Below, piece after piece: positions 24,852 to 32,201 of a stretch of 64,000 nucleotides of DNA. Each line of letters begins with the position of its first letter. Positions within the stretch are counted from its first letter, which is position 1. The notes beneath the pieces are model-generated. The model searched no databases. It was not told where the DNA came from and was given only the letters and a program-made list of their open reading frames with translations. The DNA is from JBLIRR01 sp049472395 (GTDB lineage: Bacteria > SZUA-182 > DTGQ01 > JBLIRR01), in contig JBLIRR010000002.1 of NCBI GenBank assembly GCA_049472395.1, forward strand, positions 62,001 through 126,000. Direction: 5' to 3'. The translations under genes were made by a program, and so were the position numbers.

Positions 24852-26167
24852 CCGAACAAAAACACTGGGCATGGCTTATTAAAAAAATAGAGGTATGGGA
24901 GAGGGAGGGAATTCTTGAGAAATCTCAGGCACAGCGTCTGCTCAATGAAAAGCCGAGCTTTCATGCCGAACATAATTTAGCAACACGCATCCTTATAGGG
25001 ATTAGCACTTTACTCCTGGGGCTTGGGGTTATTAGTTTCTTCGCATTTAATTGGCAGGCAATGCCAAAATGGCTCAAGCTTGCAACAATCTTTTCTGCCT
25101 TCATTGCGTCTCATATTACAGGGCGCATACTCGAAAACTACCCATCCAAAAAAGCCCTTTCAGAGTTTTTCTATCTGCTCGGGACTTTTTTATTCGGGGC
25201 AAATATTATACTGATCGCCCAAATTTATCATATAGAAGCGCATGCGCCCAATGGTGTTTTTTTGTGGTCGATAGGTGCATTAATTATGGCATATGTGCTC
25301 TATTCTTCGCCTCAGATGCTTTTGTTTGGCGCCTTAATAGTCGTGTGGCAAGGCATGGAAAAAAATTACCATATTCCTCAATTATGGGTGGTGTTCTGTG
25401 CCGCAATAGGAATGATCCCCTTTGCCATTATGAAAAAACACTGGTTTTCAACCTCTGTTGCCACCATTACTCTGTTACTGACAATTTCAATTCAAATGAC
25501 CTTTTCTCATATGGGGATCATAGGGAATTGTCTGTTTCTCGGGGTTATGTGTATCGGAATCGGCTTGCTTATCCGGAGAACACGCTATAGTTCATGCGCC
25601 AAGCCTCCGGAAGTTTGCGGATTTATTCTTTATTTCGGCACACTTGTTGCGTTAACCTTTAAGGAAGGGGTGCGGGAATTTTTCTCCGGTATAACATCAT
25701 CCATGCATCTTTCGGATGTGCTTTTCCCTATGTTTATTGTTTTTATAACTCTTTGTGTGTGGGGGTATTATGTATATCCTTTACACACGTTTCCCGACCG
25801 ATTTAGAAACTTGGACAGAAAGCATGTATTTATCCCATTTGCCGCATTTTTACTGGCTGTCATTTTATGGAGTAGTGCGGCTAATGCTTCGATAAAGTTG
25901 ATGAGACATGAATTATTATTTATAGGCATGGTGGGCTTTAATATCATTGCACTAGTGCATGGAATTATATTGATCTTTAAAGGCACACGATCGGGGGAGA
26001 TAGGGAAGTCATTTATAGGTTGTGCAGTCATAGTCATTATAATTATCTCACGTTTTATAGCCTATTCAGATAATCTTTTATGGAGATCTTTTTCCTTTAT
26101 GCTCGCAGGCGGATTTATATTAGGGATAGCGATTAAGACTTCAAAGATGAAGAGGAGACGGGCGTAA
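24848..26167 (+). CDS. DUF2157 integral membrane protein
   Basis: The N-terminal cytoplasmic part (WEREGILEKSQAQRLL) is the DUF2157 hallmark. About 12 membrane helices follow, typical of this family (439 residues). The start overlaps the end of the PilZ gene by four bases and the stop is one base before the GDYXXLXY gene. DUF2157 with GDYXXLXY is a frequent pair in bacterial genomes, but no reaction is established. The PilZ neighbour suggests possible c-di-GMP input, which is inference. Confidence 0.85.
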   Translation: MTEQKHWAWLIKKIEVWEREGILEKSQAQRLLNEKPSFHAEHNLATRILIGISTLLLGLGVISFFAFNWQAMPKWLKLATIFSAFIASHITGRILENYPSKKALSEFFYLLGTFLFGANIILIAQIYHIEAHAPNGVFLWSIGALIMAYVLYSSPQMLLFGALIVVWQGMEKNYHIPQLWVVFCAAIGMIPFAIMKKHWFSTSVATITLLLTISIQMTFSHMGIIGNCLFLGVMCIGIGLLIRRTRYSSCAKPPEVCGFILYFGTLVALTFKEGVREFFSGITSSMHLSDVLFPMFIVFITLCVWGYYVYPLHTFPDRFRNLDRKHVFIPFAAFLLAVILWSSAANASIKLMRHELLFIGMVGFNIIALVHGIILIFKGTRSGEIGKSFIGCAVIVIIIISRFIAYSDNLLWRSFSFMLAGGFILGIAIKTSKMKRRRA

Positions 26168-26168
26168 G

Positions 26169-27173
26169 ATGTGTAAAAAAAATAAAACGTTACTTATAGC
26201 AAGCGCGGTTTTCCTGCAATGCCTCACATTAGCAGGGATTTGTTTTCAGAGGGAGTTGATAGTCAGACATGGTGACATAGTGTTTATGCGAACCGCTCCC
26301 GTTGATCCGCGAGATTTGTTTCGGGGTGATTATGTGCGCCTAGCCTATGAAGTTTCAAATTTGCCGTCAAAATACGTGCCAGGCAGCGAAGTAGAAGCCA
26401 TGAAAGAGCCGGAGAAAAAGGCATATCTTTCCTTTACAACCGATCAAAGAGGAGTGGTGACTCCCCTCTCATTAAGTCTTCAGAAACCATGCGAAGGGAG
26501 ATTTATTTCGGGATATACTCAAAGAACATGGCAGAAGGATACTATTTCTGTACGTTTTGGCATTGAAAAATATTTTATGCAACAAAAGAAAGGACTTGTT
26601 CTTGAGCGAGGAGAATCCGTAGAGGGAGTCCATATTCCTCTTGAAATGGAAGTCGCTGTTGGAAAAAGAAGCGGTATAGCTGTGCTCAAAGGATACCGGT
26701 ATGCTGACATGGGAATGGGAATTCAATTGCCGAGAAACCGCCGGAACAATGATAATATCTCTTTTAAAATAATAATTAAGGTGGCAAATGCTTCAGATAA
26801 ACCTCTGGCAATAGTTGATCCTGAAGATCACTCAACCTTTACCATTGCTCTTACTACTAATCAATACGGGAGTGAAGGAAAACTGAAGCTTAAACATTAT
26901 CCAAAGGACCTCGCCTCCTTTAAGGAGTCGGATGTGAAGCTTATTAAACCCCAGTCGGTTTATTCATTTGAGTTGGATTTGGGCACGCCGGATTATCAAC
27001 TTGTGCGTGGTGATAAGGAGATCAGCTGGCAAGATATGCAGTGGGGTGAACGGGCTCAAATTGTATATAATTCGCCTGATGTGAGCATGCTTAAGGATTT
27101 TAAACATGCGGAATCTCTTTGGCAAGGACAGCTTTCCAGCCGTTCTTTTACAAGGGCCAATTTTATAGATTAA
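26169..27173 (+). CDS. GDYXXLXY-domain protein
   Basis: An N-terminal membrane helix is followed by the eponymous motif GDYVRLAYEVSNL. Two related repeats appear: APVDPRDLFRGDY, then FGIEKYFMQQKKGLVLE further on. The total of 334 residues is longer than the usual ~180; the extra C-terminal 130 residues are predicted beta-rich and extracytoplasmic (KVANASDKPLAIVDPEDHST and so on). It begins one base after the DUF2157 stop, so the two are coupled. No catalytic role is known for the family. Confidence 0.82.
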   Translation: MCKKNKTLLIASAVFLQCLTLAGICFQRELIVRHGDIVFMRTAPVDPRDLFRGDYVRLAYEVSNLPSKYVPGSEVEAMKEPEKKAYLSFTTDQRGVVTPLSLSLQKPCEGRFISGYTQRTWQKDTISVRFGIEKYFMQQKKGLVLERGESVEGVHIPLEMEVAVGKRSGIAVLKGYRYADMGMGIQLPRNRRNNDNISFKIIIKVANASDKPLAIVDPEDHSTFTIALTTNQYGSEGKLKLKHYPKDLASFKESDVKLIKPQSVYSFELDLGTPDYQLVRGDKEISWQDMQWGERAQIVYNSPDVSMLKDFKHAESLWQGQLSSRSFTRANFID

Positions 27174-27232
27174 GCATGATATTTTTCATAGAGGTATCAA
27201 TAAAAAGAGGTGCTAAAAAAAGGAGATGACTA

Positions 27233-27679
27233 ATGAAAAAAAAATCAATAATTGTATTGTGTATCCTAATGGCGAGTATCTTTATGTGGGCAGGGTGTGG
27301 CCTTGATATAATTAATGAGGATTCAAATGAGATGGTACGCACAGAACTGGAGGGAACATGGATAGGAAATGAAACAGGTGATGCCTCTACAACCTGGACC
27401 TTTGTGTTCTCGGGCGCTATCGTCAATGTTACTGAAGAGAGCGAGGAGGAATGGTATACAGGAACATTCTCTCTCAATACAAGCAGTGATCCAAAACAAA
27501 TCAACCTCGTGATCCTTGATTGTTCATATTGTGAGTCTGATCACGAAACGTGTCTTGGGATTTATAGAATCGAAGAGGGCGTATTAACTCTGATAGCAAA
27601 TGAACCGGGAAATACCCAAAGACCCACATCGTTTACTCTTAGCGGAGACTCCCGTGGGTGGACGTTAACACAACAATAA
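27233..27679 (+). CDS. Lipoprotein with lipocalin-like domain
   Basis: A lipoprotein signal peptide ends at the lipobox WAGC (Cys at about residue 22). The mature domain (ELEGTWIGNE...TWTFVFSGAIVNV...YTGTFSL) has the look of small lipocalin-like beta barrels with the GTW motif. It contains a cluster of Cys (CSYCESDHETC). ATG 27233 follows AAAAGGAGATGACTA. It is probably anchored to the outer membrane; ligand unknown. Confidence 0.7.
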   Translation: MKKKSIIVLCILMASIFMWAGCGLDIINEDSNEMVRTELEGTWIGNETGDASTTWTFVFSGAIVNVTEESEEEWYTGTFSLNTSSDPKQINLVILDCSYCESDHETCLGIYRIEEGVLTLIANEPGNTQRPTSFTLSGDSRGWTLTQQ

Positions 27680-27789
27680 TCCCGTACTTTTAAAAATTCT
27701 TATTTTGGGGCCATAATAGGTGGCGAGCGGAGAATACACTATCAAGATGAGAATTGCTACTATATCACTGGAATAAAATTATATGATAT

Positions 27790-28095
27790 TTATCCATCAA
27801 GGAATTTTTTTTTATATTCCTTGATGGATTTTTCTATGAGTTCTATAGCTAAGTCCAACGACTCAAATCCCTGGATGACAACCTTTTTTTCTTCAAGATT
27901 TTTGTAAACTCGAAAAAATTCCTTAATTTCTTCCAGCATATTGACCGGAAGATCATCTGAGGTAGTGATTTGACTATAGTGGGGATCACGAAGAGGTACG
28001 CAAAGAATTTTATCATCGGGTTCTCCGGCATCGGTCATTCACATCACACCAATCGGGCGAGAACGTACCACAACCCCCGGATGAAAGCTGATCTG
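27790..28095 (-). pseudogene. ppa: C-terminal remnant of family I inorganic pyrophosphatase
   Basis: The 82-residue open part from ATG 28038 reads TDAGEPDDKILCVPLRDPHYS...LPVNMLEEIKEFFRVYKNLE, the C-terminal half of a type I soluble pyrophosphatase (normally about 175 residues). Upstream in the same frame, before a TGA stop (28039-28041), the sequence continues the homology (FHPGVVVRSRPIGVM) for about 18 codons and then loses it. The N-terminal half with the catalytic metal-binding Asp cluster is absent. I read this as a decayed gene, not a functional enzyme. Confidence 0.75.
27792..27829. terminator. Perfect 14-base stem-loop, probable two-way terminator
   Basis: ATCCATCAAGGAAT and its exact complement flank a 10-base loop. 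On the plus strand it is followed by TTTTTC and may end the lipoprotein transcript. It lies within the last codons of the pyrophosphatase remnant. Confidence 0.6.
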
Positions 28096-28168
28096 GGATA
28101 GCAAATTTATTTATCCTATTGCATCCTGCCCCTTTTCACCGGTCCTGATTCTTATACATTCGGGGAGG

Positions 28169-29209
28169 TCAAGGATTCGGATCAGGTTTACCGGTCGTAT
28201 ACCACATATAGAGCATAGCGCTTATCGCTCCTGCAGCTGAAGCGAGCATTGTATTCACGGCAACTATTGCAATTCTGAGATCACCACCCGCAAGTGTGCT
28301 GCCGGGGTTAAATCCAAACCATCCGAATGCTAAGATGAGAGTACCTAATATGGCCATTGGGATGTGATGGCCCGGTATCGCATTGGGGGTTCCATCCTTA
28401 TTAAATTTTCCGATTCTGGCTCCTAACACTATTGCTCCGGCCAGTCCCGCTAACCCTCCTACAGCATGAACAACGGAGGAGCCTGCAAAATCAACAAAAC
28501 CATTGCCGAGCCCAAAGTGAGTACCTAACTGAGAGAGCCAACCTCCGCCCCATACCCAATTGCCATAGAGGGGATATATGAGCATGGACATAAACAGTCC
28601 ATATATACAAAAATTAGTATATTTCCACCGCTCAGCCATGGCGCCTGTGGGAATGGTGACAGCGGTATCCATAAATACCATCTGGAATAAGAACATGGCA
28701 AATATCGCGACATCATAAGCAACTCCCATAAGGAAGAAGCCACGTGTACCGAAGAGCCCGAAACTTTTCCCAAACAGGGTAATAGATACTTCCCTGCAAA
28801 GGGCTCCCCCGCCCCCAAGACTTGCATAGCCGCCAACTCCTCCCATCTGGAGGGCGTACCCGCATACCCAATATCCTGCCATTCCGATCCCATAGACCAT
28901 AAAATTCATCATCATCGTTTCAGCGGCATTCTTGGCCCGGCAAAAACCTGTTTCAACCAATGCAAAACCGGCCTGCATGAACATGACCAAGAAACCGGTT
29001 AAAAGCACCCATAAGAAATTGATTGCGATCATATTATGTCCGACAAAATCAGCGAGCGCTTTAATAGTCAGTTTCCCTGGCTCTATTCCAAGATCAGCAG
29101 CCGTGCCGGTAGCTGTCCCTACCGGATCACTCACCGCCCGGACGTAATGTGCAGAGCCGAGCACTAAAATAAACAATAGAAATACAATAAAAAAAGTACG
29201 TTTTTTCAT
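28169..29209 (-). pseudogene. amt: Ammonium transporter, C-terminally truncated
   Basis: The 346 residues form a signal-like N-terminus and the first nine or so helices of an Amt/MEP transporter, with FMQAGFALVETGFCRAKNA, GGxxxH-type VHAVGGLAGLAGA and GWFGFNPGSTL. The family is normally 400-450 residues. Here the frame stops directly after TTGKPDPNP, where the sequence normally continues into the last two helices and the cytoplasmic tail that contacts GlnK. The remnant of a pyrophosphatase gene follows within 75 bases, suggesting a deletion across both genes. A sigma-54 promoter (29273-29288) still stands in front. Function as a transporter is unlikely. Confidence 0.75.
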
Positions 29210-29272
29210 CTAACTCTCCTTTCTATTTTTTTGGTTAATGACGTGAAATTAGTTATCATAGGATATTATAAG

Positions 29273-29288
29273 GGCAAAAGTCATACCA
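29273..29288 (-). promoter_or_regulatory. Sigma-54 promoter of amt
   Basis: On the minus strand TGGTATG-N4-TTGCC keeps the GG and GC cores at exact spacing. The start would be near 29262, 53 bases before the amt ATG. Nitrogen control of amt genes by sigma-54 is common. Confidence 0.65.
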
Positions 29289-29429
29289 TTTCTTGGACCT
29301 GCATCGTAACATGCTGGAAAATAAGGACTTAATATATAATTAGGAGAGATGCAGAGTGAAAATAACATACATTATGGTAGATTATTTATTATATATCTAC
29401 ATTTCAGTAGGATTTTAAAACGAAGGAGC

Positions 29430-29511
29430 TTAAAGAAGTCCTAGAACCAGTGTTTGATATCATCCCACAATACATGGGAATGGTGCGTAAGACCCTCACC
29501 ATAATCTTAAA
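29430..29511 (+). pseudogene. Relic of a GAF/sigma-54 activator gene
   Basis: About 82 bases read KEVLEPVFDIIPQYMGMVRKTLT and align, at roughly 86% identity by eye, with 36016-36097 of the activator gene at 35919-37484 (QEVLEPVFDIIAKYTGMLRGTLT). Nothing else of that gene is visible on either side. It is a fragment left by a duplication or recombination event. Confidence 0.7.
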
Positions 29512-29812
29512 TATTTCACCACCAAGGACACAGAGATAAATCTGACTTAAAAATAAGAAATTTGGGCTAACTGATTGGCGGGGAATCCTGTGCTAAAGAC
29601 ATTCCTAGTTGCCCCAGAAGTTACGAGTAGTAGAATTTAATCAATAAGAAGTAGATATTAGTCATTTAAATAAATACATTTTTATTTAATAATAAAAATA
29701 AAATCATATTAACTTAGATTCAATTAAATAAGAAATTTAATCCATAAAAGAAGAAAAGGAGAGGTGTCTCAAGATGCTTATTTTAAAACTACCGATATAC
29801 CGCACTTATATG
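29512..29812. other. AT-rich intergenic stretch without a recognisable gene
   Basis: No gene is supported. A good ribosome-binding site (AAGGAGAGG) at about 29756-29764 precedes a 16-codon ORF that runs into the inverted repeat at 29813 and stops there, as if a small gene had been interrupted. Confidence 0.4.
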
Positions 29813-29870
29813 CAGCAATTCTAATTGTGTGCACATACCATTATACAAACGTTAAAATTAGAATTGCTGA
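29813..29870. repeat. Dispersed inverted repeat, full copy
   Basis: Perfect 14-base arms (CAGCAATTCTAATT and complement) flank 30 bases. The same arms occur at 52464-52524 and, diverged, at 14602-14635. REP-like or small non-autonomous mobile element. Confidence 0.7.
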
Positions 29871-29981
29871 CTTATATGGCTCTGACTTAATAGCGATTCA
29901 TTTCAGAAGTTCTGCATTTATATCTTTCCCATAGTGTGTAGAGGGTATGACTATATATTAAATAATAAGGAGGAGAGTATA

Positions 29982-31721
29982 ATGAAAAGAAGTATGAAAA
30001 TGTTATGGTGTGGATTAGTGTTATTCATTGTTTTTTTGTATTGCGCATTTTATGTAGGCGCAGCTACCCAAGATGCCATAAGCACCTTAATCCGTGGATT
30101 AGCTCCAAATCCTTTGGGGATAATAACTCCATCAATTACCCCGATGAGAACGGCACCAACAAGCAGAATGCTTCCCTTTGTCCCTCCAAGCAACCTTTTT
30201 ATGCCCTTAAGTGGCATTGCTAACCTCACTGGAGTGCCACAGTCACAGCAAGGCTCAGATCCCCTTGCTGATCTTTTATCTAATCTTTTTCCTTTCACGC
30301 AAGCAACTTCACCGCTTAATAATCTGGTGGGAATTTCAGATCCCTTAGAAGTGCTAAGAACAGCCAACCAACTGACAGCTATTGCCATACCAGGAGCCAC
30401 GCCTTATTTTTATTATGAAGATCCTCTCACCTGTGCCGGAGGGCCAGGTCTTGGAATGTGCCATGGAAATAAATTTGCACAATGGGAGACCGACCAACAC
30501 GCCCGTGCGTGGACAGGGGATTTCATGGTAGCCCAGTATTATGATCTTGCAAGGCCTGATGGTGATCTTGATCCAATTGTGGCAGATATTAAGAAGGGTT
30601 GTGTCGGATGTCATTCCCCGAGTGCTTTCATGGCATTGGGAGACGAATTATTAGTGACCGCTCCCCCACGGCCTCTTGGTATTGAAAATGCCTGGAATAT
30701 ACTTCCCGGTACTAAGATTGAGGCAGATCGAGGGGTATTTTGTGATTTCTGCCATACGATAGCTGCTGTTGGTACCCCCCCTGTGAACTTCAACTATTCT
30801 TCTGCCGTTACCGCAGCTATTGATCCGAAAAGGGGGCCCTTGCTGCCATTTAATATACCTGGTCCTTCTCCCCATGACGTGATTATTTCACCACTTCATG
30901 ATGATCCGAGGATCTGCGGTACCTGTCATGATGAGATTGACCCATTCGGCCAGATGGTCAAAGGTACCTACACAGAATGGTTGATTTCCCCCTATTTTCC
31001 TGATGTGCGGTGCCAGGACTGTCATCAAGCGTTGGAGGGGCTTGCAGGTATTGCCGGTGCCGGCCCCCAGCTCTATTCCATGAATTTTAAGGGAGGATTT
31101 AGTCCCTGGGTAGAAGGAGTGGCATCTGTTGGGGTTATTGCTCCTATAAACGCATCGCCCGGGCAGTTGATTAATTTTGCCGTGTTGGTGAATAATCAAT
31201 TAGTCGGACACTATTTCCCATCAGGCTCAGAGGAGGAACGTCAACTCTGGCTTCATGTGACTGCGACGGATGTACTCGGCAATATATGGCACATTCCTAT
31301 TACGATAGCACCGGACATTATAGATCCTGGAAATCCGAATCATACCTTCTGGGTGACCACCAATGCCCCAGTTGCATGGCCTAGCCCGAATCCGGCCATT
31401 GGCGTTCCAATTCCCCGGGATGGATTACCTGAAGGAGACCGTATATATCATAGTATTTTTGTGAGTCCACCATATACCGGAAGCAAGATTACCTATGCTC
31501 AGTATTATGCAGCGGAAATTTATAGTAACCGTTTAAGACCGTTAGAGCCGAGAGAAGAACAATATTTATGGACAATTCCTCCAAATGCAGTGGGCCCTAT
31601 AACCATTACTGCGGATCTTAACTATAGACGGATGCCGGATAGTATGGCGGATTTTCTCGGTATTATGCGCCGTCCGATCATTTTGGTCAATAGAGCACAG
31701 GCAATTATAAATCTTATATAA
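29982..31721 (+). CDS. Secreted multihaem cytochrome c
   Basis: ATG 29982 follows AAGGAGGAG and gives a signal peptide; an upstream in-frame GTG (29934) lacks a site. The 579-residue protein has four CXXCH haem motifs near residues 207 (CVGCH), 254 (CDFCH), 312 (CGTCH) and 344 (CQDCH). A further Cys-X8-Cys-His near residue 151 (CAGGPGLGMCH) may hold a non-standard haem. Several free His residues could be axial ligands. The C-terminal 200 residues are beta-rich (GHYFPSGSEEERQLWLHV), as in other multihaem proteins of the cytochrome c554/NapC-associated kind. An electron-transfer role in the periplasm or at the surface is likely; its partner is unknown. Confidence 0.85.
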   Translation: MKRSMKMLWCGLVLFIVFLYCAFYVGAATQDAISTLIRGLAPNPLGIITPSITPMRTAPTSRMLPFVPPSNLFMPLSGIANLTGVPQSQQGSDPLADLLSNLFPFTQATSPLNNLVGISDPLEVLRTANQLTAIAIPGATPYFYYEDPLTCAGGPGLGMCHGNKFAQWETDQHARAWTGDFMVAQYYDLARPDGDLDPIVADIKKGCVGCHSPSAFMALGDELLVTAPPRPLGIENAWNILPGTKIEADRGVFCDFCHTIAAVGTPPVNFNYSSAVTAAIDPKRGPLLPFNIPGPSPHDVIISPLHDDPRICGTCHDEIDPFGQMVKGTYTEWLISPYFPDVRCQDCHQALEGLAGIAGAGPQLYSMNFKGGFSPWVEGVASVGVIAPINASPGQLINFAVLVNNQLVGHYFPSGSEEERQLWLHVTATDVLGNIWHIPITIAPDIIDPGNPNHTFWVTTNAPVAWPSPNPAIGVPIPRDGLPEGDRIYHSIFVSPPYTGSKITYAQYYAAEIYSNRLRPLEPREEQYLWTIPPNAVGPITITADLNYRRMPDSMADFLGIMRRPIILVNRAQAIINLI

Positions 31722-31787
31722 GAGTGCTCAATTATAATCTCACGTAATAAGGGCTTCTTCTTGCTCAAAACGAGAGGATAGTTAAAG

Positions 31788-31835
31788 GTAACCGTTCACG
31801 GGTTCAAAGGCAGGCCTTTACCTGTGAACGGTTAC
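31788..31835. repeat. Inverted repeat between cytochrome and downstream genes
   Basis: GTAACCGTTCAC and its perfect complement flank 24 bases that themselves contain a smaller hairpin (AAAGGC/GCCTTT). No T-run follows on either strand, so it is not a clear intrinsic terminator. Confidence 0.55.
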
Positions 31836-31860
31836 ACAGTAAGATGAAAGGAAAGTTATT

Positions 31861-32172
31861 ATGAGCAAAAGAAGGAGTAATGTATCATATTTTAAGGCAA
31901 TAGGAGTCGCATGTGCTCTTGTTTTTTCTTTTATTTTTTTATCCGATACTATACATTCTCAGGTCACCACAGCACCGGCACAGTATACCCAGGCAATGAT
32001 TGTCCCTGCGTATCTGCCAAGTGGAACTCCACTGGCATCTGGGTCTACATCTCAACCAGGGGATAATGCTCTATTGATTGATAATTTTGAGTATTTTGAA
32101 AGTACTGTCAATAGAGGATGGCAGGTTGTGCAGCCTGCTATGCCATACGGCTATCCTCCTAATACTCTTTAG
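31861..32172 (+). CDS. Short secreted protein, truncated paralogue of the next gene
   Basis: This 103-residue protein has an Arg-rich N-terminus and a signal peptide (ending THSQV or similar), then LLIDNFEYFESTVNRGWQVV. The last segment matches ILVDNFEYFDSPYNHGWRQL in the gene that follows, after which this ORF ends. It is either a truncated duplicate or a short family member that shares the N-terminal motif. AAAGGAAAG precedes the ATG. Confidence 0.6.
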   Translation: MSKRRSNVSYFKAIGVACALVFSFIFLSDTIHSQVTTAPAQYTQAMIVPAYLPSGTPLASGSTSQPGDNALLIDNFEYFESTVNRGWQVVQPAMPYGYPPNTL

Positions 32173-32201
32173 AAGTAATGCAAGAAAATGAGAGGGAAGT
32201 T

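Noticed and set aside
24134..24973. Minus-strand ORF of 279 codons
   Set aside because: Antisense to the PilZ gene, which has a signature motif pair and a ribosome-binding site.
31751..31765. Possible sigma-54 promoter AGGGCT...TTGCT
   Set aside because: The -12 half is good but the -24 half matches only the GG; too weak to list.
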